Assembly: GCA_034505795.1 (NCBI GenBank) | Contig: JAPDQM010000013.1 | Location: 1-55,310 of the forward strand | From: Thermofontimicrobium_A sp034505795 | GTDB lineage: Bacteria > Zhuqueibacterota > Zhuqueibacteria > Thermofontimicrobiales > Thermofontimicrobiaceae | DNA: 55,310 nucleotides | Direction: 5' to 3' | Shown here: in pieces, positions 1 to 8,718 of the stretch | How positions within the stretch are numbered: the stretch's first letter is position 1 | Layout: each line of letters starts with the position of its first letter | Program-made: the position numbers and the translations under genes | The notes under the pieces: model-generated | Told to the model about the DNA's origin: nothing | The model's database searches: none | Seen by the model: the letters and a program-made list of their open reading frames with translations, nothing else

Positions 1-835
1 GGGCAATCTGGTGATCGGGATGGGATGGCAATCCCGGATAATTTACCATTCGAATGCGGTGATGCTGGGATAGAAATTGCGCAATCTGCAAGGCATTTTC
101 ATTCTGCTTGTGAACGCGAATTTCTAACGTATGCAGACCGCGTGCGATCAGAAAAGCCGACAGGGGATCCATGACGCCGCCCATGATTTTTCGATATTCC
201 CAGATCGCATCGAAATGCCGCTGATCACAACAGGCGAAGCCCGCAGTCACATCATGATGGCCGCCCAGGTATTTCGTCGCGCTGTGAATAACCACATCCA
301 CGCCAAAATCTCTGGGGTGCTGATTGATCGGCGAGGCAAAGGTGGAATCCAGAATGACGACAGCGCCCCGGCGATGGGCAGCTTCGACCAGCGGCTGAAC
401 TTCGATCACGCGTAGAAGAGGATTGGTTGGCGTCTCCAGATACAATACATCCAGGCCCGCGTTAATGGCCGATAGCAATTGATCGGTTTTTTCACAATTG
501 ATACCAACAGTTTCGATCCCCAGCCGTGGTAGAAAGCCATATAAAAACTGGAATGTGCCACCGTAAACTTCGTTCATAGCCACGATCCGACTGTTCTGGC
601 GCGTAAACGCCAAAATCGCCGTGGTAATGGCAGCCATGCCCGAGCTAAAGCCCAACGCTGTTTCGTAGCCCTCCAACCGAGCCATTATTCCTTCCACCTC
701 GCGCACCGTAGGATTATCCCAACGGGAATAAATGTAGCCACTGCGGTGTTGAACAACGTCGATCAAATCATCGGAAGAGTCGAATTCATAGGTTGCACTC
801 AACACGACTGGCGGAGTAAGTGGACGTCCCTTCAT
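1..835 (-). CDS. Cys/Met metabolism PLP-dependent enzyme (cystathionine gamma-synthase/lyase family), 3' end cut by the window
   Basis: Reading the minus strand from ATG at 835 gives 278 codons that run off the window edge. The product is a fold-type I PLP enzyme of the trans-sulfuration family, acting in the cytoplasm on cysteine/homocysteine/methionine-type substrates. Visible family motifs are YSRWDNPTVREVE near residue 36, the SSGMAA segment near 64, YLETPTNP near 132, ILDSTFASP near 161 and the PLP lysine in SATKYLGGHHD (about K188). The start is the second of two overlapping ATGs: GGAG lies 8 bases upstream of it, and the first ATG is in another frame that stops early. Whether it is MetB, MetC, a gamma-lyase or O-acetylhomoserine sulfhydrylase cannot be decided from the visible part. 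Confidence 0.9.
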   Translation of the reverse strand, partial: MKGRPLTPPVVLSATYEFDSSDDLIDVVQHRSGYIYSRWDNPTVREVEGIMARLEGYETALGFSSGMAAITTAILAFTRQNSRIVAMNEVYGGTFQFLYGFLPRLGIETVGINCEKTDQLLSAINAGLDVLYLETPTNPLLRVIEVQPLVEAAHRRGAVVILDSTFASPINQHPRDFGVDVVIHSATKYLGGHHDVTAGFACCDQRHFDAIWEYRKIMGGVMDPLSAFLIARGLHTLEIRVHKQNENALQIAQFLSQHHRIRMVNYPGLPSHPDHQIA

Positions 836-1070
836 GCATGGGTCTCCTTTAAAATGGTGATGAACTGCGTCGAATAAGGTAGTTGTTTGTTGCTAAATGG
901 CCTCCAAGACACTAAGTCGCCAAATCAACGCAGCATGAGTTAGAAGCATTTGGTCGAAAGCGACAATCTGTTTAAGCGGCCAGATCGCATTACCAAATCG
1001 TTATTTACTGGCCAAATGTCTCATGAACCAATAGCGAAACTATAGCATCAGAATGTTTGTCCTGGCTTTA

Positions 1071-4000
1071 TTAATAGATCACAATCATTTTTCGAGCCAA
1101 TTGATAATTGCCAACAGTCATTCGATAAATGTAGACACCGCTGGCCACACGCTGCCGCTGATAATTTTTCCCATCCCAGATGACTCGATGCCAACCCGCG
1201 GCGAAATTGGCATCCACGAGCGTCGTAATCTCCTCTCCCACCAGATTAAAAATTTTGATAGTCACCCGGCTTGCTTGCGGCACCGCAAACCCGATAGTCG
1301 TTGATGGATTGAAGGGATTGGGATAATTGGGGAGCAACGCACATTGCTTGGGAACAGCTTGATCCCCTGGGCGATTTTCGATGGTGCTGATGATCCCATC
1401 CAGCCAATTAAGCACCTGCGCTAAGACCTGTTCCCGAATCCGGTCATCAGCAATGCCCTCCCAACCAAAGGAAAATAGGACGCTACGGCAATTGTTACGA
1501 ACCATCGCCACTGCAGCAGCGCCATTGGATTGAATATTGCCAGCTCCCTCCGAACTATTTCGGTCATAAAACAAGATCGGCTCGGCCGGAGCAATGGCAT
1601 CCAGTTCCCCGGTCAAGCTCTGGTTGTTGTCCCCGCTCTTGGACAACCAGAAATTCAAGTCACCCAATACCGAATTGCTACCATCGGTTTGCAGATGATG
1701 CAGATTGGTTCGATAGCTAATATATTTAGCGCCCAAATAATCCGTCATCAGAGCACTATCCCGCATAGAAAAAGCAAACAAGCCGCCATTGGCAAACAGC
1801 TTACCGCCCTTGGCTAAATATTGTTCCAACACAGCCGTACCTTGCCGAAATAGACTATTGCCAAATTCGTTTCCCGTGTACCAGATAACACGGCCAAATT
1901 GTGACAGCGTGTCTAAGGTAACCGGTCCCTTAACGGCTGTATTCCAATGATCATAGGGCAAGCCCAACATTTCAAGCGCATCCTTGTACAGATCAAAAAA
2001 TTCCGCCCGACCATCGTCTTCCACTACCAACACCCGGCTTTGTCCTACTGCCAGATTAAAGGGAATGATTGAATGGTAAAATCCGCCACCCTCCGAAAGA
2101 TACATTTCAAATGTCACAATCATCGGTGGTATATCGGGCTGGACTTGAATGGTAAAGAAATCTTCAGAGTTGGCCCCCCGATGATACTGGGAAATGTTCG
2201 GGAACTGCGCCAAACTATCGACAATGTTAATGCCCGACACACTGGTTCTCAAAATGGCGCTAATGCTAGTTGCAGCCCGCAGGCCGGAATTTTCCAGTTC
2301 CACTGACAAATGATAGGTTTCGCCTGCATCAATTTTCGAATCGCCATTGCCACTAACCTCCTCGATCTGTTTCTGTCGATAGACCAGATGGGGCATAGTC
2401 ACCTGCAGTTTGAACTGATCGGTCCAGCGGTTACCCCGATTGTCGGCAATTCGCAGGTCAAGGTCGATCTTCTGCCCCGAGACGGCATCGGCAGCAATTT
2501 TCAGGATAAACGGCGTCTGGTTTGTGGCCGTGGCTTGGGCTGGAATCGAACTGTAGCTTTGCATAGGGTTGGCAATGGTAATCATTGGCGAGGAGGAACT
2601 TAATGAAACTTGAACTTCATTCGCCAGACTATCACCCAAATTTTTTACGCCGATGGTCAATTCGATGGTCTCCCCGGCATCGAGATAACCATTACCGTTG
2701 CCATAGCTGCTGCCTAACATATCATCATCAAATGTATGCGACTGATATTTGACAAACGGTCGGCCTTCGAAGTTATCTGCCAGACCCGCTAAATGAACAA
2801 TAGTCGCCACTCCCATCTGGACGACTTCCTTCATGTATTCAAAATCCATGTATTGGGTTTTATCCGATGGTTGATGATAATGCGGATTGTTGGAAAAATC
2901 ATAGTCACCTTCAAAGCCAAAAATTGACCGATAACCGTAACTTTGAAATGAGCGATGATCGCTGCCAGAACTGTTGCCTGGGATTACCGGCATCAAACTG
3001 GTATACGTTTTAGCCATTTCTGCAGTCAATTCTGCATAAGGTCGAGATGGCTGATCGGTAAAGAGTTGAACATCGCGTCGAGGATCCGATGGGTGGCGAA
3101 AACCAATCATATCAAAATTCAGGTAAAAGCCAATCTTTTCTTTATTGCTGTATGCCTTTCGCGCATATCGTTCGCTGCCGACCAGACCAATCTCTTCAGC
3201 ATCCCAGGCAACGAATTTTATAGTGGCCGCAAAATGATGATCAGCTAAAATTCGAGCTGCCTCGATAGCAGCCACGGTGCCGGAAGCATTATCTTCAGCC
3301 CCAGGAGCCGCAGTCAGGGGAGTTGAAGAAAACGAATCGTAATGACCGCCAATCATGATCACGCTATCGGGATAGATCAATCCTGGCTTGGTGGCAATGA
3401 TATTGCGATGAGCAACAGTCTCCAGATAGAACGTATCAAATTTCACATCAGTGTAGCCCAGCCGCAGATATTCATTATAAATCCATTGACCCGCATGAAT
3501 GATCGAATCCGAATGCGTGTAGCGAGTTTTAAAGTCCTGCAAGCGTTGAACACGGGTTAGCAATTCAGTGGCCGATACCTGATCAATGATCTGGCGAATG
3601 GCTGAATCCTCGTGAACCACGAAATGAAGCTGAGCGGCAGCTAATGGCGGAAGCGGTTTCTTCACGCGGGTAATTTTTTCCAACTGCAATCCTGCTTGAA
3701 ATAGCTCGTCTTCCTGCGCAGGTGTGACCTTGATAATTGACTGCAACGCACCTGCATGAAGCATCTCGCCGACCCGAAGCGAGGATAACGCATTTCCGCC
3801 GGGTCGTGGACTAACCACATAATACTCGCCAGACCAGCCCCGCTCATCGATAATGCGATATTCTATACCGTACTTTTTAAGAATCACCAGGTCATTGCGG
3901 CTTACTTCGCCGATGACAGAATTCACATCATGGAAATAGGTTTTTAGCTGAGGTATTTGATGCAGGCGTTCAAAGTTAGGGTTTTCAATCAGCACCATCA

Positions 4001-4088
4001 CGTCGCTTGGTTGTTGCGAAAAGCCGATTCCAGAAATTAGCTGGAAGAAAATGAATGCAAGGGGCACCAGGAGCAGTTTTTTGGCCAT
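1071..4088 (-). CDS. Secreted M28 family zinc aminopeptidase with C-terminal sorting domain
   Basis: A 1005-residue exported protein. Residues 1-25 form a signal peptide ending near GFSQ. The peptidase domain spans about 225-435 and has the complete M28 set: H249 (GGHYDS), D266 (GAEDNASG), catalytic/ligand E298 and E299 (DAEEIG), D326 (LNFDMIG) and H405 (HYHQPSD), predicting a two-zinc exopeptidase. Two CARDB-like beta domains follow (about 455-680, each with a GNG.LDAGE or GNGDSKIDAGE type opening), then a segment like those of secreted immune-inhibitor-type proteins, then YPNPFNPSTTIGF and a FlgD-like Ig tail ending in a KM motif, as in type IX-secreted proteins of FCB bacteria. The start has GGAG seven bases upstream. 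It stands alone on its strand, so probably is its own transcription unit. Confidence 0.92.
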   Translation of the reverse strand: MAKKLLLVPLAFIFFQLISGIGFSQQPSDVMVLIENPNFERLHQIPQLKTYFHDVNSVIGEVSRNDLVILKKYGIEYRIIDERGWSGEYYVVSPRPGGNALSSLRVGEMLHAGALQSIIKVTPAQEDELFQAGLQLEKITRVKKPLPPLAAAQLHFVVHEDSAIRQIIDQVSATELLTRVQRLQDFKTRYTHSDSIIHAGQWIYNEYLRLGYTDVKFDTFYLETVAHRNIIATKPGLIYPDSVIMIGGHYDSFSSTPLTAAPGAEDNASGTVAAIEAARILADHHFAATIKFVAWDAEEIGLVGSERYARKAYSNKEKIGFYLNFDMIGFRHPSDPRRDVQLFTDQPSRPYAELTAEMAKTYTSLMPVIPGNSSGSDHRSFQSYGYRSIFGFEGDYDFSNNPHYHQPSDKTQYMDFEYMKEVVQMGVATIVHLAGLADNFEGRPFVKYQSHTFDDDMLGSSYGNGNGYLDAGETIELTIGVKNLGDSLANEVQVSLSSSSPMITIANPMQSYSSIPAQATATNQTPFILKIAADAVSGQKIDLDLRIADNRGNRWTDQFKLQVTMPHLVYRQKQIEEVSGNGDSKIDAGETYHLSVELENSGLRAATSISAILRTSVSGINIVDSLAQFPNISQYHRGANSEDFFTIQVQPDIPPMIVTFEMYLSEGGGFYHSIIPFNLAVGQSRVLVVEDDGRAEFFDLYKDALEMLGLPYDHWNTAVKGPVTLDTLSQFGRVIWYTGNEFGNSLFRQGTAVLEQYLAKGGKLFANGGLFAFSMRDSALMTDYLGAKYISYRTNLHHLQTDGSNSVLGDLNFWLSKSGDNNQSLTGELDAIAPAEPILFYDRNSSEGAGNIQSNGAAAVAMVRNNCRSVLFSFGWEGIADDRIREQVLAQVLNWLDGIISTIENRPGDQAVPKQCALLPNYPNPFNPSTTIGFAVPQASRVTIKIFNLVGEEITTLVDANFAAGWHRVIWDGKNYQRQRVASGVYIYRMTVGNYQLARKMIVIY

Positions 4089-4256
4089 AAGATCTCCAAT
4101 CCATCATTCGTAGTTAGGCGAAACATTCGCCCCGTCCATCGCAATTGAAAACATCTATCAGAAAATAAATCACCCTGACCAACTGCTTATCAAGATGAAT
4201 TTATTTCTACAACTTGAATTGGGAAAAGTTCACTGCTCCCTGGTGGCCTTTAATTT

Positions 4257-4823
4257 TTACTTCACATAATGGATAAAATAGCTTTTGCTGAATAGAGCGG
4301 TTCTTTGGAGATACCTTTTCTCTGGCAAAATAAATTTTGATTGGCGAAGAATTTTGTCGAACTTATCTTTCCATTTCTCATCGCGGATGGCTTCCAGAAT
4401 ATATAAATCGCCGCCGGTTTTTAGCACTCGATGCATTTCATCCAGCGCCCGGACCCGTTGCGGAAATTTGTGCAACGCATTGGTGCAACAAACAATGTCG
4501 AAATAGCCGGCATTGAATGGCAAATTTTCAGCCGGAGAACAATGAAACTGAACGTTCCGATAACGATTGCGAGCTTGATTTCGCTTAATATGACGGTCAT
4601 TGATGTCAACGCCATGCAGCTCGCTATCTTCCATGAATGACGCCAGCTTGAACAGCAGCCTGCCGTTGTTGCAGCCGACGTCTAGCAATCGGATATGGCC
4701 TCGAAGTCGCATTTCTGGTACGATCGATAGGCAATCCGGAGTGGTCAGCCGACGCAATCGACTTTTGATGAGATGCCGCGCCAGCCGCTGATAGTTCGTG
4801 ATGTCGTTCTGTTGCCCAATCAT
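4257..4823 (-). CDS. Class I SAM-dependent methyltransferase
   Basis: Small Rossmann-fold methyltransferase of 188 residues, substrate unknown. Motif I is LLDVGCNNGRLL, followed by the acidic end of strand 2 in GVDINDRHI, motif IV-like FDIVCCTNALHKF and post-IV RVLKTGGDLYILEA, the layout of the Methyltransf_11 (UbiE/arsenite-MT like) group. I chose the ATG at 4823 because GGGAGAG precedes it by 3 to 4 bases; an in-frame ATG at 4877 would add 18 residues (MLAGSPGARN...) of low-complexity, non-conserved look without a ribosome-binding site. No neighbour suggests the substrate. Confidence 0.8.
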   Translation of the reverse strand: MIGQQNDITNYQRLARHLIKSRLRRLTTPDCLSIVPEMRLRGHIRLLDVGCNNGRLLFKLASFMEDSELHGVDINDRHIKRNQARNRYRNVQFHCSPAENLPFNAGYFDIVCCTNALHKFPQRVRALDEMHRVLKTGGDLYILEAIRDEKWKDKFDKILRQSKFILPEKRYLQRTALFSKSYFIHYVK

Positions 4824-5160
4824 TTCTCTCCCACGCTCCCAATTTGAGTTTCTTGCGCCAGGTGATCCGGCCAACATGAAGTTACTGAACTGCCAATGAT
4901 CACCATTTCGGCCTCTACGGATAAAACACCAAGCTTATTACAAGTTGCAAAAGCAAATGATATGCCATAGGAATCGGCAAATTCTTTTTGGTGCCATCAC
5001 GCGTTTAACATACCGCCAAAACAGCAAAAAAGCGGAACTTCGCAGCCCACGACTGCACATCCCACTTGCTAAACATACCTCACCCAACCAATCACAGTCA
5101 ACCGCTCCCCATACCCCATACCCTATACCCTATACCCTATACCCTATACCACCATCTCCC
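4824..5160. other. Gene-free stretch between gatD and the methyltransferase gene
   Basis: About 340 bases with no supported gene. Its one clear feature is the CCCTATA heptad array at 5107-5150. Open frames crossing it on the plus strand are antisense extensions over gatD and have no family resemblance. Confidence 0.6.
5107..5150 (-). repeat. (TATAGGG)n heptad tandem repeat, predicted G-quadruplex on the minus strand
   Basis: On the plus strand C-tracts start at 5107, 5114, 5121, 5128, 5135 and 5142, an exact 7-base period (two CCCC then four CCC) separated by ATA or TATA. The minus strand therefore reads as six G-tracts of three or four with 3-4 base loops, which meets the usual G-quadruplex pattern. 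It begins about 16 bases beyond the gatD stop codon in the direction of transcription, so the gatED mRNA would carry it in its 3' untranslated region. Confidence 0.85.
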
Positions 5161-6549
5161 CTATCTCCAATACTTCGAAATAAATTCCTCCACTTCCGGA
5201 ATTCCCCCCTGATAAATCAAATAGCCGTTATGCGGTTCCCGTTCAGTGATTTCGCCAGCTATCGGCGTGAGCATGATTTCTTTCACCTTTTTCAGATCGC
5301 TGCTCTGTCCCAAGGCCCAACCCAATTTGACATAGGCCACTTCCGGCAGCATATTGGCGGCGGGAATAACGCCCAGTTCCATGATGTCACGGCCGGTGTC
5401 GTAAACATACATCTGGACATAACCCCACAGTGTTTGCACCGTCATGTACATGGCGATCCCCAGTTCATTCGCCCGCTTCAAAGAGGGGTAAAGTGGTTTG
5501 TTCACATGCCCCAGGCCCGTGCCAGCAATAATGATACCACGATAACCGTTATCGATCAGCGCCTCAATGATATCAGGCTTCATGTTTGGATAGTAGTAGA
5601 CGATGGACACTTTTTCTTCAAATGCCGTGTTGATCACCACCTGACGATCTTTGCGTCGGCGCTGATAGTCGTCCCGGAGTGGAATGATCCAATCGCGGCA
5701 AACCATCGCCAATGGAATGTCGCCAATGGTGCGGAAAGTGGAGCGATAGCTGGAGTGCATCTTCCGCACCCGCGTGCCTCGATGCAGCAGATCGTATTGA
5801 TCGCTGGTTGGCCCAAACATGCATACCATGACCTCGGCAATATCGCTTTCGGCCGCGGTTTTGGTGGCATTGATCAGATTAATGGCGGCATCAGACGATG
5901 GCCGATCGCTGGATCGCTGTGAGCCGACCATCACAATGGGCACCGGTGAATGCTGAACCATAAACGAGAGGATGGCGGCGGTGTGATGCATGGTATCAGT
6001 GCCATGGCCAATGACGATCCCATCCACCCCTTTCTCGATCTCGCGTCCGATTGCCGTGGCGGTACCTATCCATTGCTCCGGTCCCATGTTTTCGCTAAAA
6101 ACACCGTAGAGCTTTTCGGTTTCCAGATTGCAAATATCTGCCAATTCGGGCACCGATCCATACAATTCGCCCGGCGAGAAAGCGGGTATCACCGCGCCAG
6201 TACGATAGTCCAGGCGACTGGCAATGGTGCCGCCGGTACCCAGAAGCTTCACCCGAGGCTTTTTGGGATCATAAGGAAACGTCTTTTCGGGTATTTTATA
6301 GTGAGCCTGTTTGTAGCCCTTTTCGGCCATCTGAGTAATTGTTTCCACTGCCAGGCCAACATTATAACCATTCCGCAATTTCAGTACAATGTGTCGGTCA
6401 TCTGCGGTTTCGGAACGGGGCAGAATGATTCCCTTGAATTCGCCCCGCGTGGTGGTAACCTCGACGTCACTCCAGACCTGAGTTCCAAAATTTTTTAACG
6501 TACTTAATGCCGCGCCGCGGTACCCTTTATATTTCTCGTTGTCCATCAT
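5161..6549 (-). CDS. gatD: Glu-tRNA(Gln) amidotransferase subunit D (archaeal-type GatD)
   Basis: GatD is the asparaginase-type glutaminase subunit that frees ammonia from glutamine/asparagine for the GatE active site, making Gln-tRNA(Gln) from misacylated Glu-tRNA(Gln). The 462-residue length fits GatD (about 430-460) rather than a free L-asparaginase (about 330). Residues 1-95 form the extra N-terminal beta-barrel domain typical of GatD. Asparaginase signature 1 is LLGTGGTIASRLDY at 102-115 (nucleophile T108) and signature 2 is GHGTDTMHHTA at 181-191 (T184, D185). The C-terminal half carries IAGTGLGHVN and TVQTLWGYVQMYVYDTGRD, again GatD-like. It lies 23 bases behind gatE in the same operon with GAGGAAG about ten bases before the ATG pair. 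GatDE is known as an archaeal enzyme, so finding it between bacterial genes is unusual. Confidence 0.93.
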   Translation of the reverse strand: MMDNEKYKGYRGAALSTLKNFGTQVWSDVEVTTTRGEFKGIILPRSETADDRHIVLKLRNGYNVGLAVETITQMAEKGYKQAHYKIPEKTFPYDPKKPRVKLLGTGGTIASRLDYRTGAVIPAFSPGELYGSVPELADICNLETEKLYGVFSENMGPEQWIGTATAIGREIEKGVDGIVIGHGTDTMHHTAAILSFMVQHSPVPIVMVGSQRSSDRPSSDAAINLINATKTAAESDIAEVMVCMFGPTSDQYDLLHRGTRVRKMHSSYRSTFRTIGDIPLAMVCRDWIIPLRDDYQRRRKDRQVVINTAFEEKVSIVYYYPNMKPDIIEALIDNGYRGIIIAGTGLGHVNKPLYPSLKRANELGIAMYMTVQTLWGYVQMYVYDTGRDIMELGVIPAANMLPEVAYVKLGWALGQSSDLKKVKEIMLTPIAGEITEREPHNGYLIYQGGIPEVEEFISKYWR

Positions 6550-6572
6550 GACACAAACTTCCTCTATGCTGT

Positions 6573-8498
6573 CTACTCTTTATCTTCCTCTGTTAAGATT
6601 TGATCGACCAGAGTCACGATTCTTCTGCCACTGGCTAAGCCACGTATTCGTTTCATCACCAATCCGATCAGATACGCCCGCCTTTTCGAGCGATCTTTAA
6701 ACCGAAGCTCCATTGACTGCTTCAGTCGTTCCTGAATGATCGCCACAATTTTTGCATCGGGAAGAATCGGATAATCGGCGATCACCGCCTCGATAGAACG
6801 ATGGTTCGAACGCAGCCAACTTCGAATAATCAGCGGAATAGCCTCAGCCACGATCTGGTGTTCGATATAGGCTTTGAAAATTACCATAATTACGGCCTCG
6901 TCCACCTGATCCATAGGCAATCCCTGACGTTTCAAATGCGTCAAGGTTTGGGTCAGAAACACCGCTGCCACTTTGGGCGCCACGTGCAATTCATCCACCA
7001 GACGGTCGAATATTGCCCCGCGACCCGAGAGAATTAGACTGTCGATCATATAATCTCCGATTCCCAGCCGCTGATACTTCGCCCGACGCTCCCAGGGTAG
7101 CATCGGCAACGACATCTGGATGCGCCGGATTCGTGCCTCACTGAGTGGAATGGGTGGTAAGTCTGTGTCGGGATACATGCGATCCGGTCCTGGCAAAATC
7201 CGCTCGAAACCAGTAGTTCCGTCGGGCAATGCTTGACGGGTTTCGCTGGGAACGCCGACCAGTGCTTCGCGACAACGAATGCCGATCTCTTGCACAGCAG
7301 TAGCTACATCGCTGGCCGGCCCCCACACAATGACCAGAGCATCCTCTGGCTGGCTCCCGGTTAGCCGCTGAATTTTCTGCCAGTGCGCACTACTGATGGT
7401 AACATCCTCGGTATCAGAATGAATGATGTTGGGAATTTTATCCAGGCAAGCAATAACTCGCACGCGATCCGAAATTTCTTTGGCGAAATTCGTACCAGGC
7501 TGAGTACGATAGCTTAATATGCCTCGAAACAATGGCAGACGAACACATTTGATTTTAAAATCATTGTCAATCGCATTCTTGATCGGCAGATAACCGGTCT
7601 CTTTCAAAATATCGGTCACATCAAAAAACATCGCTTTGAAATTGTCACCGTTCAGCCCACGGCATCTCAGCTTATCGCGAATCTCCAATAGTGCCTTCTG
7701 TCGCCCCGCTTCCGTATGGACGAGTTGGGGAATCAGTGGAATCCGTGGCACGCCTTTGATTTCGACCCGCGTGCCGCCCACAATGCTCACATTCACATCC
7801 TGCCGGGTAGCGCCAATGCCCCGATTGACTTTTCCGGTCGAGCGCGTCAGTTGCCGGATCAATTGCGCCACTTCGGCGACTTCCTTGGGCGTCCGCATGT
7901 CCGGGTAGGTGACGACTTCAATCAGCGGCATACTCAAGCGGTCGGTTTTGTAGGTCCGGGTATGCCCCACATCATTCACTTCGCGACAGGCATCTTCTTC
8001 CAGCCCCAGTTGAATAATCCCAATGCGCCGATCGTTATATGGAATCCAGCCATCAATCCCCAAAATCGTCGTCCGCTGAAATCCAGTAGGAATGCTGCCA
8101 TCCAGATATTGCTTGCGGGCGATATGCAATTCCCCCACCAGATGGCACTGCAGCAGCAATGCGATCTCCAGCGCAATATCCAGCGCCTCCTGATTCAATT
8201 CAAAGGGCGGAGCATCATCGATCTCGTAGGTGCAGACCGAATGCTTATTGAGCTGATAAATAATTTCCTTTTTGGTCTTAAACTCCATCAAGGCCGTGCC
8301 ATCATACTCGCCCAGTTCGGAAAGTGTGGGCCGCATGTGACGCAAGATTTCAGCATCATAACTTTCGCTATAGCGCCCAGCCGGACAGCGGCAAAACAGC
8401 TTCTTTTGCGTGGCCAATTGTTGATGAATTTCTAACCCGGCTTTCAAACCCAATGCTGCATATTCTGCCGGCGTCATCTCTTCCAGGGGTTTCAGCAT
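6573..8498 (-). CDS. gatE: Glu-tRNA(Gln) amidotransferase subunit E (archaeal-type GatE)
   Basis: GatE activates the gamma-carboxyl of Glu-tRNA(Gln) and transfers ammonia supplied by GatD. The 641-residue protein opens with the GatB/GatE signature GLKAGLEIHQQLATQKKLFCRCP (residues 17 onward) and contains YNDRRIGIIQLGLEEDACRE and MPLIEVVTYPDM, the kinase/transamidase core. Unlike GatB (about 480 residues) it carries the AspRS-like GAD insertion at about 285-410 (VTDILKETGYLPIKN ... HWQKIQRLTGSQPEDALVIVWG), which is diagnostic for GatE. Helical and YqeY-like tail domains occupy about 470-640. It is first in the gatE-gatD operon behind a TTGACA-17-TATTTT promoter; GAGGA lies 12 bases before the ATG. 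Most of the length is alignable in pattern to archaeal GatE without breaks, so it appears functional. Confidence 0.93.
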   Translation of the reverse strand: MLKPLEEMTPAEYAALGLKAGLEIHQQLATQKKLFCRCPAGRYSESYDAEILRHMRPTLSELGEYDGTALMEFKTKKEIIYQLNKHSVCTYEIDDAPPFELNQEALDIALEIALLLQCHLVGELHIARKQYLDGSIPTGFQRTTILGIDGWIPYNDRRIGIIQLGLEEDACREVNDVGHTRTYKTDRLSMPLIEVVTYPDMRTPKEVAEVAQLIRQLTRSTGKVNRGIGATRQDVNVSIVGGTRVEIKGVPRIPLIPQLVHTEAGRQKALLEIRDKLRCRGLNGDNFKAMFFDVTDILKETGYLPIKNAIDNDFKIKCVRLPLFRGILSYRTQPGTNFAKEISDRVRVIACLDKIPNIIHSDTEDVTISSAHWQKIQRLTGSQPEDALVIVWGPASDVATAVQEIGIRCREALVGVPSETRQALPDGTTGFERILPGPDRMYPDTDLPPIPLSEARIRRIQMSLPMLPWERRAKYQRLGIGDYMIDSLILSGRGAIFDRLVDELHVAPKVAAVFLTQTLTHLKRQGLPMDQVDEAVIMVIFKAYIEHQIVAEAIPLIIRSWLRSNHRSIEAVIADYPILPDAKIVAIIQERLKQSMELRFKDRSKRRAYLIGLVMKRIRGLASGRRIVTLVDQILTEEDKE

Positions 8499-8571
8499 AT
8501 TTTTCGTCGTTTCCTCTTTCCAATCTTAATCAAAATTTATTAGGAAATATAAATCGCCAACTAAGGGCATC

Positions 8572-8600
8572 AAAATACAAAATCAGAAGGTAAATGTCAA
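8572..8600 (-). promoter_or_regulatory. Sigma70-like promoter of gatE-gatD
   Basis: Minus strand -35 TTGACA (8595-8600) and -10 TATTTT (8572-8577) with a 17-base spacer. Predicted start near 8565 gives a leader of about 65 bases before gatE. Confidence 0.65.
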
Positions 8601-8718
8601 GCGATTAAACAGGAGTAGATCAGGTGCAGTGCCAAGGGTTCAATTGAGACGTTGCCATTTTAAACATTAGCTGGTCATCCTTGGAACAGCAACGCAGCAC
8701 CTACCAACCAATGACCAT

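Noticed and set aside
836..1070. SAM or T-box riboswitch before the Cys/Met enzyme gene
   Set aside because: No conserved riboswitch or T-box motif was found in the 235-base upstream region.
4945..5922. 325-codon plus-strand open frame over gatD
   Set aside because: Antisense to the conserved gatD gene, runs through the CCCTATA repeat and has no family features.
6573..8498. Alternative reading of gatE as bacterial gatB
   Set aside because: Length of 641 residues and the AspRS-like insertion, plus adjacency to a GatD, fit GatE and not GatB.
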